NCBI GenBank assembly: GCA_916048095.2
Contig: OU696574.1
Location: 2,052,501-2,116,500 of the forward strand
Direction of reading: 5' to 3'
From: Sacculina carcini
Lineage: Eukaryota; Arthropoda; Thecostraca; Sacculinidae
DNA length: 64,000 bases
The notes under the pieces were generated by a model. That model saw only the letters and a list, made by a program, of their open reading frames with translations, searched no databases and was not told the DNA's origin. Positions 28,915-42,132 of this stretch are shown piece by piece; positions within the stretch are counted from its first letter, which is position 1; every line of letters begins with the position of its first letter. Position numbers and translations under genes: made by a program.

Positions 28915-31900
28915 CTGTCCACACACACACACACATACACACACACACACATGGACATATATGCACATGATAAACAAACACACACACAGCTCGCAGAAGA
29001 AAACCTCGGTGCAAAAAGAAAAATAAATGCAGTTTTCTATTCAGGCGAATTGACGTTTGGAATAAATTGCACAAGACTATCGTAGAGGCCAAAACTATAG
29101 GAGACTTCAAACATAAATTGGATACTCAGTGAGAAAGAGACAGGACAGTCCGAGCGTAAGCTCATTTCCTCTACCATAACTAGGTAAGCTCACACACACA
29201 CACACACAGAGACGGATACACAGGCCGACACACACGCATACATGATAGCAATATCTATTATTGTTATTCTACAGTGACAGTGACTATATTTAGATAACAG
29301 CTGGTCAACATGTTTCTAGAAACAATTCACTGAACGCTACTAAACTAACTACCCTGTCACACCGACTGCGAGATCTTATGGAACGAAGGCAATACTTGGG
29401 GTCCTTCTTCAGAGACAAGTTGAATACAATGCACATATTGTGTGTCTACTTGAATATGATGTGTATCATGGGCGCAGACAGGTATTTTATATAGAGAAGA
29501 TATTTGTATGAAGGCGAAACCCAATTATTCATATTGGCTATATGACTACATCTATTTTGTTTGTAATTTAAATGAAAAATTGGGAGTATATGAATATTAA
29601 TGCACGCTAAATTGACTGAAATTTCACGAAAATGAGAATAAAATTAGAAAACACATACTGAAGGAACGTTTGAATATAATCCGCGAGAAAGTTATATTAG
29701 GCGAATTCAAATTGAATGCAATTGTTAGAACGATGTCATTCATGCGCTTGTTATTGAACTGGCTGCATACGTTCCAGCTGAACTCTTACATCAGCGAGAA
29801 TATTGATTATCACTGGTGACAGTGAACATTCCAGAAGCCACAACACAGTTCAAAGTCATCCGAACTGCCAGCAAATATCAATCCAACACCATCGACCCGA
29901 CAATCGCCATGTTTTTCAAAATGGAGACAATCATGGAAAGTGAGGAGGAAGATATGTGGGATGAAAACGGCAATGAAAAACGTCAACGTGACCGGAGCAT
30001 CTTCACAACCAGCATTAACAAGGACGAAACTCGGCAAGCGTCAAAGACTACAAGATCTGGCGTATTTGACTACTATAATCCGAACGGGAACAAGTTTGTT
30101 AGTATGCTTACTGGTCTACAAGAAATACTGCAACTTGAACTGGATTCCATGGAGGAGAATGACGAAGGCAACACAGAGAACAAAGACAATGTCAAGTGCA
30201 ATTCAGACCAGACATCAGAAGAACCTGACTGTCAATCACCCACTAACAATATCGGGATGACAAACACTGAATGTGTTCATAATTTAAAACATGCCGATAA
30301 ATCTACACTGTGCGGTGAAAACAAAACCGTGCAGACGTCACATACTGAAACACCAGATTTCCTCGATTTCTCCAACCCTACGGGGAATAAGTTTGTCAGC
30401 ATGTTGATCTCAATCCAAAAAGTGATGCAGACTGAAATCGACCGTCTAGATGAGGAGGATGAGAGTGAGAAACGTGAAGAAGCTCCGTGTTTTCACAAAG
30501 CTGAGGAGACATTTGTGAGAGGAGTAATAGAAGTGCCTGGTTCCGAGTGCTGCTCTGAAGAACAAGACCAGGTGCAGGCCGGTGTTTCAACCCAGCATCA
30601 CCTCAGTGCCATGAACAACCAATTGTGCACACAAACTCTACTGAGAAATGTGGAAGAAGAAAACAGTAAAGACGCAGAAGTAGAAGACAACAGAGAAAAC
30701 AACTTGGATGATCTGCCGGATATGTCCAAGAACGTTGATTGTGATGAGAAGATGGACTCATCGGATGAGGAGGATCATACTCAATTGATCAAGAACACGC
30801 TGTATGATCTGGTAAATGCAGCTTGCACGACTCAAGGTAATACAGAAACGTGCATTATGACCAGAGCTGCTGCATCCCAGATGACTAGCGATATAGAAGA
30901 CAACGTTAGTCAGAAGATACAATATCTCGAAACGTTCAGCAGTACTGCATATGATCAAGAAATGGTTGCTGGAAAAGAGCGGCCACACGGCTCCAGTTGT
31001 GAAAGTCCCGTTGTCAGCGAGCAATCTCTGATATGTGAAGATTATCAAGAAGTATACAATAATTCCCCTTGCACTGAGGAAAAAGACACGATAGGGGACA
31101 CATTCATTCCAATCAAGGAATATGAGAGATATGAAAGCCTCACAAAAAAGTCTGCTGACAAGGCAAGACAAGGCAAAATCTCCACTTTCTGGAGCCAAAC
31201 GAAAACAGCCGCCAGACGAGTCTTCATAATGGCGGTCAGAACATGCGGACTCCAGCGCTGTGTGTATGACTGCTCAAGTATATAATCATATCGCCCATCA
31301 TAATTAGCATAAAAGCCGGCAACAATGAGTAGCGTGGCGGCTATGATACCCCCGCCTCTGAGCGGATAATACTTTCCTCTCGGGGAAAGGGGGACCTGTA
31401 GCCATTATAATAAACTCATATTCTCATCTTAGTTTACGTTCATTGGTCATCATTGGCTGCAGTTAATCACGCCACATCGCTTGGTCTTGATATCTGTGCT
31501 GTAAGCAACTCGGTCCACTCAGTAGTAGCCTACTGGTGTGACTGTCTTGATCGTAGGTGATTTGTCATTTTTCTCATATAATACTTCAAACACGATATGA
31601 GTTTGATAAATGCATGTATGGAACTTGCGGAGTTTAGTATCTCCAATACGGTTGAGAACCACTGGTATAGCTCAATTCAAACACTACGTCAAGAAAGCAC
31701 ATTCCACAAACACACGCACGCACACAAATTTGTATTCTTATATTTCCGATTCATACATCAAATTATCACATGAAATTGTTCATCAAATTAATGAAGTAAC
31801 CGTTAATATTTATGTATCTTATTGTATTTTAATTGTTTATAATAATAACATATAATATAACAATATTAATAATACAATGCATATACAATTATTCATATAT

Positions 31901-34113
31901 TTGTAATTATTTATCTATTAATATTTAACGGTATGTATCAATTGCCAATTTGTGTATAGTTAAATGGTTATAGTTATTCATCGTGAAGCTTCATTATAAT
32001 TGAGGTTGGACGTTACCAGCAGCTGCTCGGTCTCCTGGGGACTTTTATGCGCCAATTTATCTATATATATAAAAGAGATCCTCTGTCTGTCTGTCTGTGT
32101 GTGTGTGTGTGTCTGTCCCACCCTTCTTGGTCCATTTTCTATCAGCTGCTACTCGGCCATCACTTGGCTTACCCGCTAAAAATTTATACCATCATGTTGG
32201 AAATTTTCTTGTCTACACTGTAGGCTAAATTTTTAATTTTAAAAATAAAACCAAAAAAAGTTATAGCGGTGAAAAGACAAAATGAACCCTGAAAAATGCG
32301 ACAATTTTGGTCAATATTCTGCAGACTACTCCTCCTAAACCAGCAATGGTACAACTATACAAAATTTACCACTGAGTAGAAAATTTTCTGTTCTACTCAA
32401 CAAACTATAACTCATGCCCAAAAATTGAATATAAAACATGTAAAATGGAAAAAAATTCAATCTACATTCAAATATTTTATTTAAACTCCACGCGTCCGAT
32501 TTTCTATACTTTTTTCTCTATTTATCAAAAACTAATTATCACACATCTAAATAAATGATACCATCATGCTGGCAATTTTGTTTTCTACAGCACGGTATAA
32601 ATTTTAACTTCCCAAAGTGTATTAAAAAAGTTACGGCGGTGTGAAGTGTAAATGACAAAGTCAAAAAGGCAAAATTAGCACAAAAAACGTGAATATTTTG
32701 GTCAATATTCCGCTATCTATTCCTCATAAACCAGCAATGGTATAGCTATAAAAATTATACTATTGTGTAGATAATTTTGTGTTCTACAAGAAAAGTTATA
32801 ATTTATACCCACAAATGATATAAAAAAACGTGTAAAATCGGTAAAATTCTCAAATACATCCAAAATTACACTTGAACACCGGGCGACTAAAATTAATTCA
32901 TTTTTCTACTATTTCTCAGTAACTATTTGTTACACATAAAAATAAATTATACCATCGTGCTAGAAATCTTGTTTTCTACAACACGGTATAATTTGTAATT
33001 TTCCAAAGTGTATCTGAAGGAAGTTACGGCGGTGTAAATTCAAAAGCACATATTACCAATTTGACAGCTATTATGCGCACTTGCGATCATCGATTAAGAG
33101 AGAGATATGAAAGCCTCACAAAAAAGTCTGCTGACAAGGCAAGACAAGGCAAAATCTCCACTTTCTGGAGCCAAACGAAAACAGCCGCCAGACGAGTCTT
33201 CATAATGGCGGTCAGAACATGCGGACTCCAGCGCTGTGTGTATGACTGCTGAAGTATATAATCATATCGCCCATCATAATTAGCATAAAAGCAGGCAACA
33301 ATGAGTAGCGTGGCAGCTATGATACCCCCGCCTCTGAGCGGATAATACTTTCCTCTCGGGGAAAGGGGGACCTGTAGCCATTATAATAAACATATATTCT
33401 CATCTTATTAAATTCTCATCTCATTTACATTATTACATTATTACATTCTCATCTCATCTTACTTTACGTTCATTGGTCATCATTGGCTGCAGTTAATCAC
33501 GCCACATCGCTTGGCCTTGATATCTGTGCTGTAAGCAACTCGGTCCACTCAGTAGTAGCCTACTTGTGTGACTGTCTTGATCGTAGGTTATTTGTGATTT
33601 TTCTTTTAATACTTCAAACACGATATGAGTTTGATGAATGCATGTATGGAACTTGCGGAGTTTAGTATCTCCAATACGGTTGAGAACCACTGGTATAGCT
33701 CAATTCAAACACTACGTCAAGAAAGCACATTCCACAAACACACGCACGCACACAAATTTGTATTCGTATATTTTCGATTCATACATCAAATTATCACATG
33801 AAATTGTTCATCAAATTAATAAAGTAACCGTTAATATTTACGTATCTTATTGTATTTTAACTGTTTATAATAATAACATATAATATAACAATATTAATAA
33901 TACAATGCATATACAATTATTCATATATTTGTAATTATTTATCTATTAATATTTAACGGTATGTATCAATTGCCAATTTGTGTATAGTTAAATGGTTATA
34001 GTTATTCATCGTGAAGCTTCATTATAATTGAGGTTGGACGTTACCAGCAGCTGCTCGGTCTCCTGGGGACTTTTATGCGCCAATTTATCTATATATATAT
34101 AGAAGAGATCCTC

Positions 34114-34153
<40 letters not shown>

Positions 34154-37100
34154 TGTCTGTCCCACCCTTCTTGGTCCATTTTCTATCAGCTGCTACTCGG
34201 CCATCACTTGGCGTACCCGCTAAAAATTTATACCATCATGTTGGAAATTTACTTGTCTACACTGTAGGCTAAATTTTTAATTTTAAAAATAAAACCAAAA
34301 AAAGTTATAGCGGTGAAAAGACAAAATGAACCCTGAAAAATGCGAAAATTTTGGTCAATATTCTGCAGACTACTCTTCCTAAACCAGCAATGGTACAACT
34401 ATACAAATTATACCACTGTGTAGAAAATTTTCTGTTCTACTCAACAAACTATAATTCATACCCAAAAATTGAATATAAAACATGTAAAATGGAGAAAAAA
34501 ATCAATCTACATTGAAAATTTTATTTAAACTCCACGCGTCCGATTTTCTATACTTTTTTCTCTATTTCTCAAAAACTAATTATCACACATCTGAATAAAT
34601 AATACCATCATGCTGGGAATTTTGTTTTCTACAACACGGTATAATTTTTAATTTTCCAAAGTGTATTAAAAAAAGTTACGGCGGTGTGAAGTGTAAATGA
34701 CAAAGTCAAAAAGGCAAAATTAGCACAAAAAAACGTGAATATTTTGGTCAATATTCCGCTATCTATTCCTCATAAACCAGCAATGGTACAGCTATAAAAA
34801 TTATACTATTGTGTAGATAATTTTGTGTTCTACAAGAAAAGTTATAATTTATACCCACAAATGATACAAAAACGTGTAAAATTGACAAAATTCTCAAATG
34901 CATCCAAAATTACACTTGAACACCAGGTGACTAAAATTAATTCATTTTTCTACCTATTTCTCAGGAACTATTTGCCACACATTAAAATAAATTATACCAT
35001 CGTGCTAGAAATGTTGTGTTCTACAGTACGGTATAATTTTTAATTTTCCAATGTGTATCTGAAGGAAGTTACGGCGGAGTAAAGTCAAAATGTCATGTTG
35101 CCAATTTGACAGCTATTATGCGCACTTGCGATTAGACAGGAATATACTAATGTGTAGAGAATTTCGTGTTCTACAAGATAAGCGATAATTTATACCCAAA
35201 ATTGATACAAAAACGTGTAAAATTGGCAAAATTCTCAAATACATTCAAAATTACACTTGAACACCGGGCGACTAAAATTAATTCATTTTTCTACTATTTC
35301 TGAGTAACTATTTGTTATACATAAAAATAAATTATACCATCGTGCTAGAAATCTTGTTTTCTACAATACGATATAATTTGCAATTTTCCAAAGTATATCT
35401 GAAGGAAGTTACGGCGGTGTAAAGTCAAAAGGACATATTGCCAATTTGACAGCTATTATGCGCACTTGCGATTACACAGGAATATACTACTGTGTAGATA
35501 ATTTTGTGTTCTACAAGATAAGCTATAATTTATACCCACAAATGATACAAAAAAACGTGTAAAATTGGCAAAATTATCAAATACATCCAAAATTACACTT
35601 GAACACCGGGCGACTAAAATTAATTCATTTTTCTACTATTTCTCAGTAACTATTTGTTACACATGAAAAGAAATTATACCATCGTGCTAGAAATCTTGTT
35701 TTCTACAATACGGTATATGCGCACTTGCGATTACACAGGAATATACACCGATTAAATTTCACTGAAGCCCAATCACAATTAAGAACGTATCATATTAGCT
35801 CCAAGCATGGATGGTGTGGTTTTATTGCGTACAGTTTAATTAATGCTACACTATACTCAATAGAAAGGCTTTATTGTCCTCAATATTTACACATGAATTG
35901 TTCCGCCCGACGGGCGGGTAAAATACTACTGGGAACAAAGTTAACTACTGAATTTTACTGCATAATTTAATTGGTTTAATTTCAAGTTGCATAAGCTTAA
36001 GTTGCATAAAGATATGGGTTGTAATATAATGCAATGCCAACTATATGAATATGCTGTTTTAGCGGACGCATAAATCTGGAATTATAGAGATGACAGGTTT
36101 CATTGTTTTGATAGTGTTACACTTCTGAATTACTACACACGAAGGATGGGTGTGAACTTGAGCAGTGTTGAGGAAAAAAACTTCGTCAATAATTAAAACA
36201 AGAATTTACAAATTTATATTTTTCTATTGGATAAGCTTTTTGCCTTCTGATTCATTATATTCTATTTATAGTTCCGCACGACGGGCGGGTTTAAATACGA
36301 GGCAATTCGAGGGAAAATATTTTGCCACATCTAAAATTAAAACATTCACATTTAGACTTTTCTATTGGTTAAGACTTTTTATGGGTTTACTATTTCTTTT
36401 TTAATTTCTAATCATCTTTATTAATTCAATATTCATTTTACTTTATTTATTGTTCTGCACAAAGGGCGGGTTTTTATGCTAGATGGTGATGTTGAGTTAT
36501 AAATATATTTTGAAAACATTATGATAAAAAAATTAGTCATTTTCATTGTTTTCTGTCAAAGTTCTGAATTATTCAGCACGACGGGCAGGTTTAAATAGGA
36601 TTTTTTTGGGTTTACTCTTTTCTTTATTAATTCATATTTATTTTCTCTCATGAATTGAATACAAATTTAATAGTATGAACTGTTTCGCACGACGGGCGGG
36701 TTTACATGCTAGAATTTTCATTGTTTTGTACGTGTTAGTGTTCTGAATTATTCCGCACGACGGGTAGGTTTAAATATGAGGTGGATTAAGGGATAATATT
36801 TTGTCAAATTTATAATTAAAATATTCACATTTAGAGTTTTTATTGGTGAACGTATTTACAGGTTAAACTTTTGCTTTTTAATTTTTATACAGTTTATTCT
36901 ATGTATTGAATATGCATTTTATTTAATGAATTGTTGAGCACGACGGGCGGGTTTCAATATGAGGCGGGTTAAAGGAAAATATGTTGTCAAATTAAAAATA
37001 AAAAAATTAAATTTAGACTTTTCAATTGAGTAAGATTTTAATGAGTATATCTGTTTTCTTTCATTGTTTCGTGTCTGAGTTCTGAATTATTCAGCACGAC

Positions 37101-40100
37101 GGGCATGTATAAATATGAGGCGGTTTGGGCAAACTATTTTGTTAAAATAAATATGAAAATATAGAAACTTGGACTTTTTATGGGTTTACTCAACTCTTTT
37201 TTTAATTCATATTCCTTTTCTCTTATAAATTGAATACAAATTTAATAGTATGAATTGTTTCGCACGACGGGCGGGTTTACATGCTAGAATTGTCATTGTT
37301 TGTTACGTGTTGGTGTTCTGAATTATTCCGCACAATGGGTGGGTTTATATATGAGGCGGGTTGAGGGAAAATATTATGTCAAAATAAAAATAAAAATATT
37401 CACACTTGGACTTTTCTATTGAGTAAGACACTTATGAGTTTTCATTTTATTTTTTAATTTGGAATATTTTTTATGAATATGAATTTTTATGAATATTAAT
37501 TCCATTTTATGAATTCCTCCGCACAACGGGCGGGTTTTAATGCTAGTTTATGATAAATTTCAACATCATGCGTGAGACAACGGGAGTGGACGAGTGTTGA
37601 AGGACCCCGGGCCGGGGAGGCGGCTGCTATAATTATTATTATCATTATTATTACCAATTACAGGCAAATTACAGGAGATCACTCAAACTCACTGAACACA
37701 AACTCAAACTCAAATTGAGCACAAACTCAAACACATACACATGAACTTACTTGAACTTAAACAAAACACACTTAAACACAAACTGAAATACATACACATA
37801 AACTTACTTGAACTTAAACACAACACACTTAAACACAAACTCAAACACATGCACATAAACTTACTTGAACACAAACTCAAACACATGCACAATAAACTTA
37901 CTTGAACTTAAACACAACACACTTAAACACAAACTGAAATACATACACATAAACTTACTTGAACTTAAACACAACACACTTAAACACAAACTCAAACACA
38001 TAAACTTACTTGAACTTAAACACAAACTCAAATACATGCACATAAACTTAGTTGAACTTAAACACAACACACTTGAACACAAACTCAAACACATACACAT
38101 AAACTTAGTTGAACTTAAACACAAACTCAAACACATACACATAAACTTAGTTGAACTTAAACACAACACACTTAAACACAAACTCAAACACATACACATC
38201 AACTTACTTGAACTTAAACACAAACTCAAACACATAAACCTAGTTGAACTTAAACACAACACACTTAAACACAAACTCAAACACATACACATCAACTTAC
38301 TTGAACTTAAACACAAACTCAAACACATACACATAAACTTACTTGAACTTAAACACAAACTCAAACACATACACATAAACTTAGTTGAACTTAAACACAA
38401 ACTCAAACACATACACATAAACTTACTTGAACTTAAACACAAACTCAAACACATACACATAAACTTAGTTGAACTTAAACACAAACTCAAACACATACAC
38501 ATAAACTTACTTGAACTTAATCAAGGGCGCAGCCAGGTATTTTGTATAGAGAAGATATTTGTATGAAGGCGAAACCCAATTATTCATATTGGCTATATGA
38601 CTACATCTATTTTGTTTTTAATTTAAATGAAAAACCAGGAGTATATCAATATTAATGCACGCTAAATTGACTAAAATTTCACGGAAATGAGAATAAAATT
38701 AGAAAACACATACTGAAGGAACGTTTGAATATAATCCGCGAGAAAGTTTTATTAGGCGAATTCACATTGAATGCAATTGTTAGAACGATGTCATTCATGC
38801 GCTTGTTATTGAACTGGCTGCATACATTCCAGCTGAACTCTTACATCAGCGAGAATATTGATTATCACTGGTGACAGTGAACATTCCAGAAGCCACAACA
38901 CAGTTCAAAGTCATCCGAACTGCCAGCAAATATCAATCCAACACCATCGACCCGACAATCGCCATGTTTGTCAAACTGGAGACAATCATGGAAAGTGAGG
39001 AGGAAGATATGTGGGATGAAAACGGCAATGAAAAACGTCAACGTGACCGGAGCATCTTCACAACCAGCATTAACAAGGACGAAACTCGGCAAGCGTCAGA
39101 GACTACAAGATCTGGCGTATTTGATTACTACAATCCGAACGAAAACAAGTTTGTTAGTATGCTTACTGGTCTACAAGAAATACTGCAGCTTGAACTGGAT
39201 TCCATGGAGGAGAATGACGAAGGCAACACAGGGAACAAAGACAATGTCAAGTGCAATTCAGACCAGACTGAACAGACATCAGAAGAACCTGACTGTCAAT
39301 CACCCACTAACAATATCGGGATGACAAACACTGAATGTGTTCATCATTTAAAACATGCCGATAAATCTACACTGTGCGGTGAAAACAAAACCGTGCAGAC
39401 GTCACATACTGAAACACCAGATTTCCTCGATTTCTCCAACCCTACGGGGAGTAAGTTTGTCAGCATGTTGATCTCAATCCAAAAAGTGATGCAGACTGAA
39501 ATCGACAGTCTAGATGAGGAGGATGAGAGTGAGAAACGTGAAGAAGCTCCGTGTTTTCACAAAGCTGAGGAGACATTTGTGAGAGGAGTTATAGAAGTGC
39601 CTGGTTCCGAGTGCTGCTCTGAAGAACAAGACCAGGTGCAGGCCGGTGTTTCAACCCAGCATCACCTCAGTGCCATGAACAACCAATTGTGCACACAAAC
39701 TCTACTGAGAAATGTGGAAGAAGAAAACAGTAAAGACGAAGAAGTAGAAGACAACAGAGAAAACAACTTGGATGATCTGCCCGATACGTCCAAGAACGTT
39801 GATTACGATGAGAAGATGGACTCATCGGATGAGGAGGATCATACTCAGTTGATCAGGAACACGCTGTATGATCTGGTAAATACAGCTTGCACGACTCAAG
39901 GTAATACAGAAACGTGCATTATGACCAGAGCTGCTGCATCCCAGATGACTAGCGATATAGAAGACGACGTTAGTCAGAAGATACAATATCTCGAAACGTT
40001 CAGCAGTACTGCATATGATCAAGAAATGGTTGCTGGAAAAGAGCGGCCACACGGCTCCAGTTGTGAAAGTCCCGTTGTCAGCGAGCAATCTCTGATATGT

Positions 40101-40478
40101 GAAGATTATCAAGAAGTATACAATTATTCCCCTTGCACTGAGGAAAAAGACACGATAGGGGACACATTCGTTCCAATCGAGGAATATGAAGATGAAAGCC
40201 TCACAAAAAAGTCTGCTGACAAGGCAAGACAAGGCAAAATCTCCACTTTCTGGAGCCAAATGAAAACAGCCGCCAGACGAGTCTTCACAATGGCGGTCAG
40301 AGCATGCGGACTCCAGCGCTGTGTGTATGACTGCTGAAGTATATAATCATTTCGCCCATCATAATTAGCATAAAAGCAGGCAACAATGAGTAGCGTGGCT
40401 GCTATGATACCCCCGCCTCTGAGCGGATAATACTTTCCCCTCGGGTAAAGGGGGACCTGTAGCCATTATAATAAACTC

Positions 40479-40530
<52 letters not shown>

Positions 40531-41888
40531 AAAAAAGTATACTTCATCGGGCACAATTATATATGTATTAGTACGACGTTTCGCCTCAACAAGGCTTTAT
40601 CAAGTACTGTTTTATAAAATACATCAAAAAGATGAGCCAAGAACACAACATATCTAGTAGATAAAAATGAATATAAACATTAAGACACGCGTATATGATT
40701 TTGACACACTTTTAAGTATAATAATAATATATATAATAATATATAACTATATATGTATATATGTATATATATGTAATAATATATAACTAACAATCGACAA
40801 TTACATGCAATAAATATTACCATTAAATCAGAATTTGCAATTAAGTTCAATTCCTTTGCAGCCGTTCATGATGCAGCTGGAGTCATTTTCTTGAATGTAT
40901 GCTGCCTCTGCATATCTTCTAGTAGCATCGTCTAATATTCCGCTGTGTATAACTGTCCACTTTATCGATACTTCCATTTTGTTATGCTCTTCCATAAAAT
41001 GCTTTATAATTGGACCTCCCAGCTTATAGTTGGAGTGTTCCAGGATCCTCACACGTACTGGTCGCGAGGTCTCACCAATGTAGATTTTTCCACATACCGT
41101 GCACACTATAAATGTATGATGTATATCTTATATATGACATTTTTCCTCCAACATAGTTTTCTGTCGGGACTCATGGATGTGGCACAGGTATCACATTGTG
41201 GTGCGCACCTGAAACGCTCTCTTGGTGGAGCGAAAATCCGCTTCAGCGGTCGACCCGGGTCGAACCACACCCGTATTTTCCCTTGGAGACCTGTTCTCTT
41301 GATGAGGGAATAACATTGTCGGCGACTGCTCTCACCCAGATACGGTAGTTTGATAAAATATTTGGCTTCCTTGCTTTCAGCTTGCTTGTCTACTCTGATA
41401 TCTCTAATTGCCTTGTTCTTGCTCCTTTTGATCACATAGTCGGGGTAGCCATTTTGTCTAAATCGGTTCTCAATGGTCTTAATGGAAGTCTGAAGTGTCG
41501 CCGGTGTAGTGGCTCTTCTCGAAGCCCTCACAAATTCCCCATATGCTATTGCACACTTAGCACTTTTTGGACCATTAGACATCCAAGATGTGATTGAGCC
41601 GCTGTGGTGAGGCTTCATGTATACCTCAGATACAAATTGTTCACCGTTGTAGCTGATGTTGCAGTCCAAAAAAGCCAGTCTGCCATTCTTCAGCAGCTCA
41701 ATAGTAAACTCAATAAAATTTGAGATGGAATTGGCGGTAGCTAGCAACACTGCGGTGTCAATGTCGTCATACCAAGCTACAAATATATCATCGATGTATC
41801 TCTTGTATTTGAGTGGCCGATGAAATGCCGTTTGAAATTGCTGGTCCAAATAGTCGGCGAATATGATGGCCAGTTGAGGAGCCAGTGG

Positions 41889-41980
<92 letters not shown>

Positions 41981-42053
41981 GAAGGAGGCCATTATGTATG
42001 CACGATTTGTTGAAATCAACAGCAATCTTGGCACTGTTGTATATATATAAATA

Positions 42054-42132
<79 letters not shown>

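Larger units (their letters stand above)
29470..31419 (+). mobile_element. Unknown ORF element, copy A
   Basis: The boundaries come from comparing copies: all start GGGCGCAG(A/C)CAGGTATTTT and end AATAAACTCAT, while the flanks differ. Copy A is 1950 bp; copies B and C are 1956 bp, and the 6-bp net difference is fully explained by two in-frame coding indels (-9, +3). No terminal inverted repeat, RT or transposase is seen. The 3' tail has a foldable GC module and a polyadenylation-like AATAAA, followed in B and C by TA arrays, which fits a retroposed unit better than a DNA transposon. Confidence 0.75.
31124..33099. repeat. 1.98-kb tandem duplication, unit 1
   Basis: Runs from inside the copy A C-terminal coding region through the flank and 1 kb of Helitron sequence. 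The next unit starts at 33100 with the same GAGAGATATGAAAGCC, a sequence specific to copy A. Confidence 0.85.
38525..40480 (+). mobile_element. Unknown ORF element, copy B
   Basis: 1956 bp, same ends as copy A. The 5' flank is the minisatellite and the 3' flank a TA array. Confidence 0.78.
40528..42062 (-). mobile_element. Penelope-like element, 5'-truncated
   Basis: The minus strand encodes an RT with catalytic YIDD ([11 protein letters not shown]), the [16 protein letters not shown] block and a FLDC motif, a Cys-rich linker (CAPQCDTC) and a GIY-YIG endonuclease ([16 protein letters not shown]). RT and endonuclease pieces are in two frames meeting near 41106. TA arrays at both sides, and one inside the RT, break the frame. 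A hammerhead-like motif lies at its 3' side. It sits in the TA tail of copy B. Confidence 0.88.

Noticed and set aside
29733..29819. 28-codon frame directly upstream of the unknown ORF
   Set aside because: Different frame from the main ORF and no sign of a splice pair; it may be leader sequence but I cannot support it as a gene.
31339..31403. Twister or hammerhead identity for the 3' module of the unknown element
   Set aside because: The conserved core of neither ribozyme class can be matched; only the stem layout is supported.
37865..38566. Long open frames on both strands (over 200 codons)
   Set aside because: They are translations of the 41-bp-type minisatellite ([14 protein letters not shown] repeats) with no independent coding evidence.
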